Source: Hymenobacter jeongseonensis
GTDB lineage: Bacteria > Bacteroidota > Bacteroidia > Cytophagales > Hymenobacteraceae
NCBI RefSeq assembly: GCF_015694725.1
Contig: NZ_JADQDQ010000002.1
Location: 682,001 to 746,000, forward strand
DNA: 64,000 nucleotides
Reading direction: 5' to 3'
The notes under the pieces were generated by a model. That model saw nothing but the letters and a program-made list of their open reading frames with translations, was not told where the DNA came from and did not search any database. Position numbers and translations under genes: made by a program. Below, piece after piece: positions 27,830-37,347 of the stretch (the stretch's first letter is position 1; every line of letters starts with the position of its first letter).

Positions 27830-28546
27830 TTACGGATTCGTCGACCACATGCCGGCTTCTTTGATGAAGATACGGCGGTTCAATTTCAATTGCGAAACGA
27901 TGAACTCGGCCAAATCCTCGGGCTGCATCACCTTTTCGGGGTTGCCATCGGTGAGTTTGTTTTCCAGCGCCAGTGGCGTAGCCACAGTGCTGGGTGTGAG
28001 CGCCGACACGCGGATGTTGTGCTTGCGCACCTCCTGCATCAGCGCCTCGGTAAGGCCGAGCACGGCAAACTTTGAAGCGCTGTAGGCACTGCTACCGGCC
28101 GCGGCGCGTTGGCCGGAGGTGGAGGAAATATTGATGATATCACCGGTTTGGCGCGAAATCATGTCCGGCAGCACGGCGCGGGTCACGTAGTAAGTGCCCA
28201 GCACATTCACCTGGATTATGTGCTCCCACTGCTCGGGCTCCATCTCCAAAAACTTCGCGAAGTGACCAATGCCGGCGTTGTTGATAAGGATATTAATCGG
28301 GCCGAGTTCCTTGTGAATTTTGGCCACGGCCACGTTTACGGCGGTGCGGTCGGCTACGTCGGCTACGGCCGTGGCGGCGGTGCCCCCGGCGGCAATGATT
28401 TCGGCGGCGAGTACTTGCAAGTCGCTATCGGTACGGGCCAGAAGGCCCACTTGCACGCCTTCGGCGGCGAGGGCGAGCGCCACGGCGCGGCCAATGCCTT
28501 TGCCGGCACCGGTTACCAGGGCGACTTTTCCTTGCAGAGATTCCAT
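27830..28546 (-). CDS. Short-chain dehydrogenase/reductase (FabG-like)
   Basis: 238 residues. Rossmann glycine motif [14 protein letters not shown] (about 11-24), NNAG (about 87-90), catalytic serine in ISSTSGQ and YxxxK in SAYSASK (about 152-156). Resembles 3-ketoacyl-ACP reductase and the classical SDR family; the real substrate is unknown. It sits at the 3' side of the mrdA-mreDC block where rodA is often found in Bacteroidota, but is separated from mrdA by about 120 bases. Confidence 0.92.
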   Translation of the reverse strand: MESLQGKVALVTGAGKGIGRAVALALAAEGVQVGLLARTDSDLQVLAAEIIAAGGTAATAVADVADRTAVNVAVAKIHKELGPINILINNAGIGHFAKFLEMEPEQWEHIIQVNVLGTYYVTRAVLPDMISRQTGDIINISSTSGQRAAAGSSAYSASKFAVLGLTEALMQEVRKHNIRVSALTPSTVATPLALENKLTDGNPEKVMQPEDLAEFIVSQLKLNRRIFIKEAGMWSTNP

Positions 28547-28670
28547 AAATAGTAAAATTGAAGAGAACGAAAGAGGCTCTACAACTTCAATACGCAGGAA
28601 ATGTTAGCGGGGGCGAAAAACAACAACTAAGACACAACACCTCGCTGCTTGACTGCCGTCCAGTTCGCAT

Positions 28671-30527
28671 TTAATTCTTCAGGTGCTTGGTGAAGTCGCC
28701 GTACATCACCCAGTTCTCCCAGTTTTTGCGGTGGGGCGCCACTTTGCCGCGCAGGTACTTTTCAATCATGAGGCCAGCGGCTGGGGCGGCGCTGGTACCG
28801 CCAAAACCGCTGTTTTCAATAAACACGGAGATGGCAATCTGGGGATTATTGACAGGCGCAAAGCCGGCGAACGTGGCGTGGTCGAAGCCGTGGGGGTTTT
28901 GCACAGTGCCGGTTTTGCCAGCCACCGAAATGCCAAATTGGGCCAATGAGGCCAGGTTGCCGGTGCCACCGTTGCCGTCCACCACCTGCATCATGCCGGG
29001 GATGATGTGCTTAAACAACGTGGTATCGACGGCCGTGTAGTGCCGCTCGCGGTACTGCGGCAGCGGCCCGCCGTTGCCGATGCTGCGCACAAAATGCGGC
29101 GTGTAGTACCAGCCGCGGTTGGCGATGGTGGCCAGCACGTTGGCCATTTGCAGACCCGTGATGCCGATTTCGCCCTGCCCGATGCTCAGCGAATACACGT
29201 TGCGGTAGCTCCAACGGTGCTGGCGGTTTTCTTTTTTGTTGAAGAACTTCTTGTCGTAGAATTCCGGCGACGGAATAAGGCCGCGCTTTTCCTGGCTCAT
29301 GTCCACACCCAGTTTTTCGCCGAGGCCGAACGACTTCACCATTTTCTGCCACTGCCCCAGGCCAATACGGGCGTCGTCGTACTTGTTGGGCGCCTGGCCG
29401 CGCACCACTGCCGCCTGCAGCACTTGGTAGAAATACGGGTTGCAGCTTTGCTTGATGGCAATGCTCACGTTGCTGGGCCGCTCGTGGCGGTGCGTGCAGC
29501 GCACCAGCCGCTGGTTGCACTCAAACGGCGTGTAGGGCGTCACCACGCCCAATTGCAGCGCCACCAGCTCATTCACCAGCTTAAACACCGAGCCTGGCGG
29601 GTACGTGGCCATCAGGGGCCGGTCGAACAGCGGCCGGTTGGGGTCGTTCAGCAAGGCCATGTAGCGGTTGCCCGAGCCTTTGCCCGAGAGAAGTTTCGGG
29701 TCATAATGCGGGGCCGATACAAAGGCCAGAATTTCGCCCGTTTTGGGGTCGATGGCCACGATGGAACCGCGCCGCCCGGCCAGCAGCTGCTCTCCGTAGG
29801 CCTGCAACTCAGCGTCGATGCTCAGGTGCAAGTCCTGCCCCGCCACCGACAACGTATCGAATTCCCCATCCCGAAACTTGCCTTTTTCGATGCCGCGCAC
29901 GTTCACCATTTTGTACTGCACGCCGCGCCGGCCCATCAGCGTTTCCTCGTAATAGGACTCCAGGCCCGAAATGCCCACGTTTTCGCCGGGGCGGTACTTG
30001 GCGTATTTCGGTTTTTCGAGGAAGGCGGGCGTGATGGCGCCCACGTAGCCCAGGGCGTGCGCCAGGTTGGGTGTGCGGTAGGCCCGCGCCATGCGCGCCT
30101 GAATGCGAAAGCCCGGAAAGTCGCTCAGCCTATCCGAAATAGCGGCCAAATCCGGCGTGGTCAGGTTCTGTACCACCGGCGACGGCTTGTTGCGGGAGTA
30201 TTTTTTGGCCGCCCGCAGGCTGCTGCGCAAGTCTTCAAGCGGAATTTGCAGCAATTCGCAAAAGCGGGCCGAGTCGAGCTGCTGCACTTCGCGGGGCACT
30301 ACCATCAGGTCGTACACGGGCGTATTCTGCACCAGCAGCTCATTTTTTCGGTCGTAAATCAACCCCCTATACGGCGTTTGCACCAGGCGCTGCAGGGTAT
30401 TTTTATCGGCCGCTAACTTATACGTGCCATCGAGCACCTGCATGAAAAACAGCCGGGTCAGAAAAATGAGGGCCACCACGAGAAATATGCCTTGCACGAC
30501 GTATTTGCGGCCTTCCAGGTATTGCAT
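28671..30527 (-). CDS. mrdA: Penicillin-binding protein 2 (elongasome transpeptidase)
   Basis: 618 residues: one N-terminal membrane anchor (about 9-30), a class B PBP dimerisation domain (about 50-220), and a transpeptidase domain with SxxK in PPGSVFKL (about 318), SxN in KQSCNPY (about 369) and KTG in AGKTGTVQNPHG (about 540). Cross-links peptidoglycan during rod-shape growth together with RodA and MreBCD. Downstream of mreD on the same strand, but a palindromic repeat (30565-30646) lies between them. Confidence 0.95.
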   Translation of the reverse strand: MQYLEGRKYVVQGIFLVVALIFLTRLFFMQVLDGTYKLAADKNTLQRLVQTPYRGLIYDRKNELLVQNTPVYDLMVVPREVQQLDSARFCELLQIPLEDLRSSLRAAKKYSRNKPSPVVQNLTTPDLAAISDRLSDFPGFRIQARMARAYRTPNLAHALGYVGAITPAFLEKPKYAKYRPGENVGISGLESYYEETLMGRRGVQYKMVNVRGIEKGKFRDGEFDTLSVAGQDLHLSIDAELQAYGEQLLAGRRGSIVAIDPKTGEILAFVSAPHYDPKLLSGKGSGNRYMALLNDPNRPLFDRPLMATYPPGSVFKLVNELVALQLGVVTPYTPFECNQRLVRCTHRHERPSNVSIAIKQSCNPYFYQVLQAAVVRGQAPNKYDDARIGLGQWQKMVKSFGLGEKLGVDMSQEKRGLIPSPEFYDKKFFNKKENRQHRWSYRNVYSLSIGQGEIGITGLQMANVLATIANRGWYYTPHFVRSIGNGGPLPQYRERHYTAVDTTLFKHIIPGMMQVVDGNGGTGNLASLAQFGISVAGKTGTVQNPHGFDHATFAGFAPVNNPQIAISVFIENSGFGGTSAAPAAGLMIEKYLRGKVAPHRKNWENWVMYGDFTKHLKN

Positions 30528-30564
30528 TGTCTACTTCCAATAATTATTAAACCGTCGCATCAAC

Positions 30565-30646
30565 CGTCATGCAGAGCGGAGCGAAGCATCTCGCTCGGAG
30601 TAACTAGTGGTGTTACGCGAGATGCTTCGCTCCGCTCTGCATGACG
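30565..30646. repeat. Interspersed palindromic repeat, copy 4 (between mreD and mrdA)
   Basis: Perfect 30-base arms (30565-30594 and 30617-30646) starting CGTCATGCAGAGCGGAGCGA, with GAAGCATCTCGC inside and a 22-base loop. Confidence 0.95.
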
Positions 30647-30685
30647 TTTTTTTGCAACCCGCTGCCTGAGACTGTCTGCTTATCC

Positions 30686-31213
30686 TCAATTCCGTCCACG
30701 GCGCACGGGGAAGAACAGTAACTGCACAATCAACAGCGCGAGGGTGGTAAAGAGTGCGCTGACCAACATTTTTCCCATCGTGAGGCCTAGGTGCCGGAAA
30801 CTACCCAGCTCCAGCAGGAAAAACGCCGCGTGGTGCATCATCACGAGCAGCGCCATGTACACGCTGAACCACTGCCAGCCCATTTGGTGCACGTTCACCG
30901 AATCGGCGCTGTCGTAGCCATCGCGCGGCGTGAGCAGCCGCAGCACCCACGGCCGCAAAAAGCCCAGCAGCACCGCTGCCGCGGCGTGCAACCCGCCCGT
31001 GTCATAAAAAATATCAATGGTGAGCCCCATGGCAAAGGACAGCACCAACTGCACCACGATGGGCGTGCCAATAGGCAAAAACAGCAGAAAGCCCAGGTAG
31101 AAAAAGCACCAGCCCAAATCGAAGAGCACCAGCCGGCTAATCAGCAGCACGTGCACGCCGGCGTAGAGGGCGAAGCGTAATATCTGGACGAGCAAAAACC
31201 GTAATCCACTCAT
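30686..31213 (-). CDS. mreD: Rod-shape-determining protein MreD
   Basis: 175 residues with about five membrane helices (LVLFDLGWCFFYLGFLLFLPIG and following). Short, poorly conserved hydrophobic protein placed directly after mreC with a 4-base ATGA overlap, the classic mreC-mreD arrangement. Membrane scaffold of the elongasome. Identification rests on size, topology and position. Confidence 0.9.
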   Translation of the reverse strand: MSGLRFLLVQILRFALYAGVHVLLISRLVLFDLGWCFFYLGFLLFLPIGTPIVVQLVLSFAMGLTIDIFYDTGGLHAAAAVLLGFLRPWVLRLLTPRDGYDSADSVNVHQMGWQWFSVYMALLVMMHHAAFFLLELGSFRHLGLTMGKMLVSALFTTLALLIVQLLFFPVRRGRN

Positions 31214-32148
31214 GGGCGGGGGGCTCCTTCCCGTGGCACGCCCGCGCGGGCTTCTACGGTGTCGCGCTCGGCTTTGGGCTGGCTGGTCACGACGTATACG
31301 TAGGTAAGATTAGCAAAATTGACTCCCAGTTTCACCCGCACCGTCCAGAAATTTTTGTCGGGTTCCTTGACAAAAGAATCGATGGTCCCGATGAACACGC
31401 CCTCTGGAAATACCGCGTTGTACCCCGACGTCACCACCGTATCGCCTTTCACCAACCGGGTTTCGCGCAGCACGTTGTCGAGAATGGCGTGGGTGGGGTC
31501 ATCGCCCAGCCAGCGGATGGTCCCGAAGGTACCGTCGCGCTTGATTTTCGAAGCCACGCTGGTTTTAGAATTCAGCAAGCTGGTGACCGTGGCGTAATGC
31601 TCGCTCACCACCTTCACGCGGCCCACCACACCGTTGGCCGCAATCACGCCCAAGCCAGGACGCACGCCGTTGGCGCTGCCCACGTTCAACGTGAGGTAGT
31701 TATCCACATTACGGAGCATATTGTTGATAACCCGGGCCGGAATAAGTGGATAACTCGGGTCGCGGGCCGCAATGGGCTGCTGGCCGAGCAGTATGGTATC
31801 CGGCCGGGCGGCGGGCCGCTGGTACCGAATTCGCTTCAACGAATCGGTGCGGACCGGAGGCAGGGCCACCGAATCCGCTTCGCGACCCACCGAATCGGGC
31901 GGGTAAAGCTGCTGGCGCAAGCTGGCATTTTCCACCGCTAATTGCTGGTTCATTTCGGCCAAATGGAAATAGTCCGCAATCTGGGTGCGGCGCTCCAATA
32001 CCACGCCGGCGTATTTATTAGCCGAATTAAAAAACGCCGCCCGCTGGTACGAATTATTGGTAATAAATAAATACAGGCTAATTATTTCCAACAAGCCAAA
32101 TACCAACGCCCCGCGGAAGCGAAATAGAAATAGAAATAAATTCCGCAC
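31210..32148 (-). CDS. mreC: Rod-shape-determining protein MreC
   Basis: 312 residues: N-terminal membrane helix (about 11-29), coiled coil (about 55-85, LAEMNQQLAVENASLRQQL), then a double beta-barrel region with NVGSANGVRPGLGVI and GVVGRVKVVSEHYATVTSLL, typical of MreC. Periplasmic scaffold binding PBP2 and MreD. Separated from mreB by a palindromic repeat at 32187-32278. Confidence 0.94.
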   Translation of the reverse strand: MRNLFLFLFRFRGALVFGLLEIISLYLFITNNSYQRAAFFNSANKYAGVVLERRTQIADYFHLAEMNQQLAVENASLRQQLYPPDSVGREADSVALPPVRTDSLKRIRYQRPAARPDTILLGQQPIAARDPSYPLIPARVINNMLRNVDNYLTLNVGSANGVRPGLGVIAANGVVGRVKVVSEHYATVTSLLNSKTSVASKIKRDGTFGTIRWLGDDPTHAILDNVLRETRLVKGDTVVTSGYNAVFPEGVFIGTIDSFVKEPDKNFWTVRVKLGVNFANLTYVYVVTSQPKAERDTVEARAGVPREGAPRP

Positions 32149-32186
32149 GGGGTTTAATTAATTATCGGAAAGCGTCTGTTAGTAGA

Positions 32187-32278
32187 ACGTCATGCTGAGC
32201 GTAGCCGAAGCATCTCTCCCGCAGTAGTAAATGATTACTAACTCGGTAGAGATGCTTCGACTTCGCTCAGCATGACGT
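32187..32278. repeat. Interspersed palindromic repeat, copy 5 (between mreB and mreC)
   Basis: ACGTCATGCTGAGCGTAGCC opens the left arm, answered by CTCAGCATGACGT on the right. Internal GAAGCATCTCT block with a few mismatches between the arms. Confidence 0.9.
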
Positions 32279-32297
32279 TTTTTCTTCGTACTAAAAA

Positions 32298-33323
32298 TTA
32301 CGTCAGCAACACGCCTTTAAATGCTTGGATGTCCTTAATGGCTTTGCCGGTGCCGCGCACTACGGCGCGCAGTGGGTCCTCGGCAATGTGAATCGGCAGT
32401 TTGGTTTTGGCGGCCAAGCGCTTGTCGAGGCCGCGCAGCAGGGCGCCGCCGCCGGTGAGATGAATGCCGTTTTCGTAAATGTCAGCCGACAATTCGGGCG
32501 GGGAAATTTCCAGCGCTTTCAGTACGGCTTCTTCGATTTTGGCCACTGATTTATCGAGGGCAATGGCAATTTCCGAGAAGGTTACTTTAATTACTTTCGG
32601 AATGCCCGTCATCAGGTCGCGGCCGCGCACTTCGTGGTCGGGCGGCGGCACGTCGAGTTCGGTAAGGGCCGCGCCTACTTCAATTTTGATGCGCTCAGCC
32701 GAACGCTCGCCGATGAGCAGGTTGTGCTGGCGGCGCATGTAGTCCAGAATGTCCTGGTTGAAGACGTCGCCGGCCGTTTTGATGGACTGGTCGCACACGA
32801 TGCCCGACAAGGCGATAACGGCAATCTCCGTCGTGCCGCCTCCGATGTCGATAATCATCGAGCCCACCGGCTGCTGCACGTCGATGCCGATGCCGATGGC
32901 CGCGGCCATCGGCTCCTGAATCATCCAGACTTCTTTGGCCCCGGCGTGCTCGGCGGAGTCCCGCACGGCGCGCTTTTCTACTTCGGTGATGCCCGACGGG
33001 ATGCAGATGACCATGCGGTGCGAGGGCTGAAACAGCCGGTTCCGCGTGTCAATCATTTTAATCATGCCCTTTATCATTTCCTCGGCGGCGTGGAAATCGG
33101 CAATTACCCCGTCCTTCAGCGGCCGGATGGTGCGGATGTTGTCGTGCGTTTTCTCGTGCATCTGCTGGGCCTGGCGGCCCACGGCGATGACTTTATTGGT
33201 GGTGCGGTCTTTGGCGATGATGCTCGGCTCATCCACCACGATTTTGTCGTTGTGAATGATGAGCGTATTAGCCGTACCCAGGTCAATGGCTATGTCGCTG
33301 GTCAGGAAATTAAAGAAACCCAT
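32298..33323 (-). CDS. mreB: Rod-shape-determining protein MreB (bacterial actin)
   Basis: 341 residues from ATG 33323 (MGFFNFLTSD). Actin-fold nucleotide motifs: phosphate 1 IAIDLGTANTLI, phosphate 2 MIIDIGGGTTEIAVIAL, adenosine motif IHLTGGGALLRGLD. Forms membrane-bound filaments that orient cell-wall synthesis. The start is supported by length and by a TACCTTTG promoter box at 33378-33385. First gene of an mreB-mreC-mreD-mrdA series. Confidence 0.97.
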   Translation of the reverse strand: MGFFNFLTSDIAIDLGTANTLIIHNDKIVVDEPSIIAKDRTTNKVIAVGRQAQQMHEKTHDNIRTIRPLKDGVIADFHAAEEMIKGMIKMIDTRNRLFQPSHRMVICIPSGITEVEKRAVRDSAEHAGAKEVWMIQEPMAAAIGIGIDVQQPVGSMIIDIGGGTTEIAVIALSGIVCDQSIKTAGDVFNQDILDYMRRQHNLLIGERSAERIKIEVGAALTELDVPPPDHEVRGRDLMTGIPKVIKVTFSEIAIALDKSVAKIEEAVLKALEISPPELSADIYENGIHLTGGGALLRGLDKRLAAKTKLPIHIAEDPLRAVVRGTGKAIKDIQAFKGVLLT

Positions 33324-33377
33324 TGAGTTAGCTGCAATAAGGCGAAGCCCCGGCGTTAGCCCGGGCAAAATAATGGG

Positions 33378-33385
33378 CAAAGGTA
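33378..33385 (-). promoter_or_regulatory. Candidate -7 box of mreB
   Basis: TACCTTTG on the minus strand, a full match to TAnnTTTG, about 55 bases before the mreB start. Confidence 0.6.
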
Positions 33386-33533
33386 CGGAAGGTTTTGGCG
33401 GGCCCGACGAATGGATTTATGGCATTTTAGGAAGAAGCCAGCTCGGCTTTGCCCGCGCAACCAAGCCAAACGCAGCCGCCCGGCTTTTCATTGTAGCCGG
33501 CTCCGAAAAGTCCTGTATTTTATTTTGAATAAT

Positions 33534-33568
33534 AAAAAGCCCCGACACTAAGCAGCACCGGGGCTTTT
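33534..33568 (-). terminator. Terminator of purH
   Basis: On the minus strand AAAAGCCCCGG, loop, TCGGGGCTTTTT, about 60 bases after the purH stop. It separates purH transcription from mreB. Confidence 0.8.
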
Positions 33569-33627
33569 GATAATTTGGAGTTCCAAGCTGAGCCGTTCTG
33601 CCTCGGCCTGGCAATCCCTGGTTCTAC

Positions 33628-35163
33628 TTAGTGCTTGAAGTGGCGCACGCCGGTCAGCACCATGGCCATGCCCAGCTCGTCGCAGGCCCGGATGCTGTCG
33701 GCGTCCTTGATGGAGCCGCCGGGCTGCACCACGGCGCGGATGCCAGCGGCGCCGGCAATTTCCACGCAGTCGGGAAAAGGGAAGAAGGCATCGGAGGCCA
33801 TCACGGCGCCGTGCAGGTCGAAGCCGAAGGCGCGGGCCTTCTCGATGGCTTGGCGCAGAGCATCGACGCGGGAGGTTTGGCCCATGCCCGAGGCCAGCAG
33901 CTGGCCGGCGCGGGCCAGCACGATGGTGTTGCTCTTGGTGTGCTTGCAGATTTTGCCGGCGAATTCGAGGGCAGCCGTTTCCGCATCGGTGGGCGCCGAC
34001 TGGGTGACGGTGCGGAAATCGGCCGGGCCTTCGCTCTGGCGGTCGGCATCCTGCTCGATGATGCCGTTGAGCAAGGTCTTGACCTGCTTGGCCGGGAATT
34101 GCACGGGCTTTTGCAGGAGTAAAATGCGGTTTTTCTTGCTTTGGAGCACGGGCAGCGCATCCGCAGCGAAGCTGGGCGCAATCAGCACTTCAAAAAACAG
34201 CTGGTTCAATTCGGCCGCGGTAGCCGCATCCACTTCCTTATTGACAATGATAACGCCGCCAAACGCCGAGGTCGGGTCGCAGCTCAAGGCATTCACATAC
34301 GCGTCGCGAAGAGTGGCGGCCTGGGCCACGCCGCAGGCATTGGTGTGCTTGAGGATGGCGCAGGCGGGCTGGCTGTCGGCAAATTCGGCCATCAGCGCCA
34401 CGGCGGCGTCTACGTCCACCAAATTATTGTAGCTGAGCTGCTTGCCGTGCAGCTGGTCGAATAGCGCCGTGAGGTCGCCGTAGAACGTGCCGGCCTGGTG
34501 GGGGTTTTCGCCGTAGCGCAGGGGCGTGGCGGGCTGGGCACTTAGGCGCAGGGCCGTGCCGGCCACGGCGGTGCCTTGGCTGAGGTAGCCGAAAATCTCG
34601 GTGTCGTAGTGCGAGGTGGTGGCGAAGGCGGCGGCAGCGTAGTGGCGGCGGTCTTCGAGGTCGGTGCTGCCGTTTTTGGTGGTCAGCAGCTCGGCCACGG
34701 CTTCGTACTGGTCGCGGCTGCTGATAACCAGCACGTCGCGGTAGTTTTTGGCGGCGGCGCGCAGCAACGAAATGCCGCCGATGTCGATTTTCTCGATGAC
34801 GTCGGCTTCTTCGGCGCCGCTGGCCACGGTTTCTTCGAAGGGGTACAAGTCCACTACTACGAGGTCGATGGGCGGAATGCCGTGCTGCTCGGCCTGGGCG
34901 AGGTCGCCCTCGTCGTGCCGGCGGTGCAGAATGCCGCCGAATACCTTGGGGTGGAGGGTTTTTACGCGGCCGCCAAAGACCTCGGGGAAGCCGGTCAGGT
35001 CTTCCACGGCGGTTACTTCGGCGCCTTCGTCTTCGAGGAACTTCTGGGTGCCGCCGGTGGAGTACAGCGTGACGCCGTGCTGCCGCAGCACCTGCACCAG
35101 GGGCGCCAGCCGGTCTTTATGATACACGGAAAGCAACGCGGCGCGAATAGGGCGTGACGACAT
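33628..35163 (-). CDS. purH: Bifunctional AICAR transformylase / IMP cyclohydrolase
   Basis: 511 residues from ATG 35163 (MSSRPIRAAL); upstream in-frame sequence is not protein-like. N-terminal MGS-like IMP cyclohydrolase (about 1-195; STGGTQKFLEDEGAEVTAV, FGGRVKTLHPKVFGGIL) and C-terminal AICAR transformylase (LRYGENPHQAGTFYG, ILKHTNACGVA, PTSAFGGVI, ending in the KH-type tail). Catalyses the last two steps of purine synthesis to IMP. Upstream of mreB on the same strand, a conserved Bacteroidota neighbourhood. Confidence 0.97.
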   Translation of the reverse strand: MSSRPIRAALLSVYHKDRLAPLVQVLRQHGVTLYSTGGTQKFLEDEGAEVTAVEDLTGFPEVFGGRVKTLHPKVFGGILHRRHDEGDLAQAEQHGIPPIDLVVVDLYPFEETVASGAEEADVIEKIDIGGISLLRAAAKNYRDVLVISSRDQYEAVAELLTTKNGSTDLEDRRHYAAAAFATTSHYDTEIFGYLSQGTAVAGTALRLSAQPATPLRYGENPHQAGTFYGDLTALFDQLHGKQLSYNNLVDVDAAVALMAEFADSQPACAILKHTNACGVAQAATLRDAYVNALSCDPTSAFGGVIIVNKEVDAATAAELNQLFFEVLIAPSFAADALPVLQSKKNRILLLQKPVQFPAKQVKTLLNGIIEQDADRQSEGPADFRTVTQSAPTDAETAALEFAGKICKHTKSNTIVLARAGQLLASGMGQTSRVDALRQAIEKARAFGFDLHGAVMASDAFFPFPDCVEIAGAAGIRAVVQPGGSIKDADSIRACDELGMAMVLTGVRHFKH

Positions 35164-35199
35164 AAAAGAGGGCGAGTAAGCAGGGCACCATTGCCGCCG

Positions 35200-35207
35200 C
35201 GAAGGTA
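35200..35207 (-). promoter_or_regulatory. Candidate -7 box of purH
   Basis: TACCTTCG on the minus strand, 37 bases before the purH start; one mismatch to TAnnTTTG. A TTTTG lies upstream at slightly long spacing. Confidence 0.4.
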
Positions 35208-35349
35208 CGGCCCCGACCCGGCGGGGACCTAGGCAAAACCTTACGGAATTGTGGCTTTGGGAAAACAATGGCGCCGGTTCTGCCCAAACTGAACAATAGA
35301 GGGGGTTTTAGTGTATAGCTTGATTCCACCTCGTCAGTTCCGCAAGTCT

Positions 35350-36567
35350 ATGTCGGCCGCCTTATTTCTCTCCACTAATGCCGAGCCTTGGGCCGCCGCC
35401 GAGCCGACTGATTTAGCGGTTTCATCGGCTCCGCCCCGTCCTTTGGCCAGTCCCGCGCAAGCCGAAGCGGCGGCGGCCAAGCTGGCGCCCCGGCTATTTG
35501 CCCAAGCCGGCGAAACCGATGTCGTCGGCGCGTTTCCAACCCAGGAATTTGACTGGCTGCGCGCGGCGGGCCTGCTCACGGCCGGCCTGCCCGCCAAGCT
35601 GGGCGGGGCCGAGCTGCACACCCCGGCCGCCACGCATTCGCTGCTGAAAACCTTGCAAAACATCGGGCGCGGCAACCTGGCCGTGGGCCGGGTGTACGAA
35701 GGCCATTTTAATGCTTTGCAGCTTATTCAACAGCTCGGCACCACTGCACAGGTAGCGCGCTACGCGGCCGATGCCCGCGCCGGGCACCTGTTCGGCGTCT
35801 GGAATACCGAGAATCCGGCCGAAGGCATGCACCTGGAAGCCTTGCCCAACGGCCGCTACCGCCTGCGCGGCGCCAAAACCTTTGCCTCCGGTGCGGGCCA
35901 CGTGGCGCGGCCCCTCATCACGGGCGCGTTGCCGGACGGGCAGGGTTGGCAGCTGTTTGTACTGCCCGCCGATGCGCAGCCGCCGGTGCTGGATGCTTCT
36001 TTTTGGCGGCCGCTGGGCATGCGGGCGTCGGCCAGCTTCCGGGCCGACCTGACCGGGCTGGAATTGGAACCCGAAGACCTGATTGGGCAACCCAATGCCT
36101 ATTATCGGCAGCCCGCGTTCAGCGGCGGGGCCATCCGGTTTGCCGCCGTGCAGCTGGGCGGTGCCGAAGCGGTGTTTGAGGAAACCCGGGGCTTCCTGCG
36201 CGGCCTGGGCCGCACCGACGACCCTTACCAACGCCAGCGTCTGGGCGAAATGGCCCTTTCCCTGGAAAGTGGCCGCCAGTGGCTACGCGGCGCGGCCGAA
36301 CATGCCAGCCGCCTCGGTGCGGCCACCGATGAAGGAGCCGAAGCTACCGTGGCCTACGCCAACATGACGCGCACGGCCATTGAAACCATCTGCCTCGACA
36401 TGCTGCAAAAGGCCGAGCGCTGCGTGGGCGCCCGCGGCCTGCTTGAGCCCCTCCCCTTCGAGCGCCTGCACCGCGACCTAACGCACTACCTGCGTCAGCC
36501 CGCGCCCGATGGCGCGCTGGCCGATGTCGGCCGGTTTGTACTCGACGGCAAGAATTTCGTAGCCTAA
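35350..36567 (+). CDS. Acyl-CoA dehydrogenase family flavoprotein
   Basis: 405 residues from ATG 35350. Three-domain ACAD outline: helical N-terminal part (LLKTLQNIGRGNLAVGRVYEGH), central beta domain (LFGVWNTENPAEG, then RLRGAKTFASGAGHVARPLI) and C-terminal helices (ARGLLEPLPFERLHRDLTHYLRQP, the FAD-contact region). The usual catalytic glutamate is not obvious. Followed after 21 bases by a PIG-L deacetylase and an overlapping methyltransferase. The same neighbours recur in other bacteria, so this protein probably acts on a small intermediate in that pathway rather than in fatty acid breakdown. Confidence 0.85.
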   Translation: MSAALFLSTNAEPWAAAEPTDLAVSSAPPRPLASPAQAEAAAAKLAPRLFAQAGETDVVGAFPTQEFDWLRAAGLLTAGLPAKLGGAELHTPAATHSLLKTLQNIGRGNLAVGRVYEGHFNALQLIQQLGTTAQVARYAADARAGHLFGVWNTENPAEGMHLEALPNGRYRLRGAKTFASGAGHVARPLITGALPDGQGWQLFVLPADAQPPVLDASFWRPLGMRASASFRADLTGLELEPEDLIGQPNAYYRQPAFSGGAIRFAAVQLGGAEAVFEETRGFLRGLGRTDDPYQRQRLGEMALSLESGRQWLRGAAEHASRLGAATDEGAEATVAYANMTRTAIETICLDMLQKAERCVGARGLLEPLPFERLHRDLTHYLRQPAPDGALADVGRFVLDGKNFVA

Positions 36568-36588
36568 GGTTGGGGACTCCCGTTGCTC

Positions 36589-37347
36589 ATGTCGTCTGAA
36601 ACCGCGCTTCCTTTTTCCGCCTATCCTATTCGTGACGCCAGCTTTGTGGCCAGTCTGGGCGCCACAGTGGTCATCGCCCCGCACCCTGACGACGAAGCCT
36701 TGGGCTGTGGCGGGCTTATGGCACTGTTCCATCATGCGGCAATGCCCGTGGCCGCAGTGCTGGTGAGTGACGGCAGCATGTCGCACCCGGCCTCCCAATT
36801 GTTTTCCGGCCCGGCCCGGCGGGCGGTGCGGGAAGCCGAGTTTCGGCACGCCCTATCCATCCTTGGCACTGATGCCCAGGAGCCACTCCTGCTGGGCTTG
36901 CCCGACGGTCGAGTACCTGCGTCAGCCGAAGAACCTAGTTTTGCAGAAGCAGCGACCCAACTGCGAGAATTTCTGGAGCAATACCAGGCCGCTACCGTGG
37001 TGGTGCCTTGGCGGCGCGACCCGCACCCCGACCACCGCGCCACGAGCCAACTCGTGCAAGCGGCCTTGGCTGGCATGGCGACCGCGCCGCGGCTGCTAGA
37101 ATACGTGGTGTGGGCCTGGGAACGGGCGGCCCCGGCTGATTTGCCTACGGACGCGGATAAGGTAACCGGGTTTCGGCTGGATATCGGGGCCGTGGTGGCG
37201 CAGAAGCAACGAGCCATTGCGGCTCACCGTTCGCAGGTAACGCCTGGGGTTTTCACGGATGACCCGGGCGGATTTCTGCTCTCGGCCGAGATGCTGGCGC
37301 ACTTTAGCAGTCCATACGAAGTCTTTTTTGAAGCCCTCCCGTCATGA
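36589..37347 (+). CDS. PIG-L family N-deacetylase (LmbE-like)
   Basis: 252 residues from ATG 36589 (a TTG two codons earlier is possible). Zinc motif PHPDDEALGCGG (about 31-42), later metal ligand in WRRDPHPDHRATSQLV (about 144-159). The family removes acetyl groups from N-acetylglucosamine-linked molecules, as in GPI anchors, mycothiol and bacillithiol. Overlaps the next gene by ATGA, indicating translational coupling. Confidence 0.93.
   Translation: MSSETALPFSAYPIRDASFVASLGATVVIAPHPDDEALGCGGLMALFHHAAMPVAAVLVSDGSMSHPASQLFSGPARRAVREAEFRHALSILGTDAQEPLLLGLPDGRVPASAEEPSFAEAATQLREFLEQYQAATVVVPWRRDPHPDHRATSQLVQAALAGMATAPRLLEYVVWAWERAAPADLPTDADKVTGFRLDIGAVVAQKQRAIAAHRSQVTPGVFTDDPGGFLLSAEMLAHFSSPYEVFFEALPS

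Larger units (their letters stand above)
33324..33627. other. Intergenic region, 304 bases, between purH and mreB
   Basis: Holds the mreB promoter box (33378-33385) and, nearer purH, a terminator (33534-33568) oriented for purH. No gene is seen in the remaining part (33390-33530). Confidence 0.7.
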
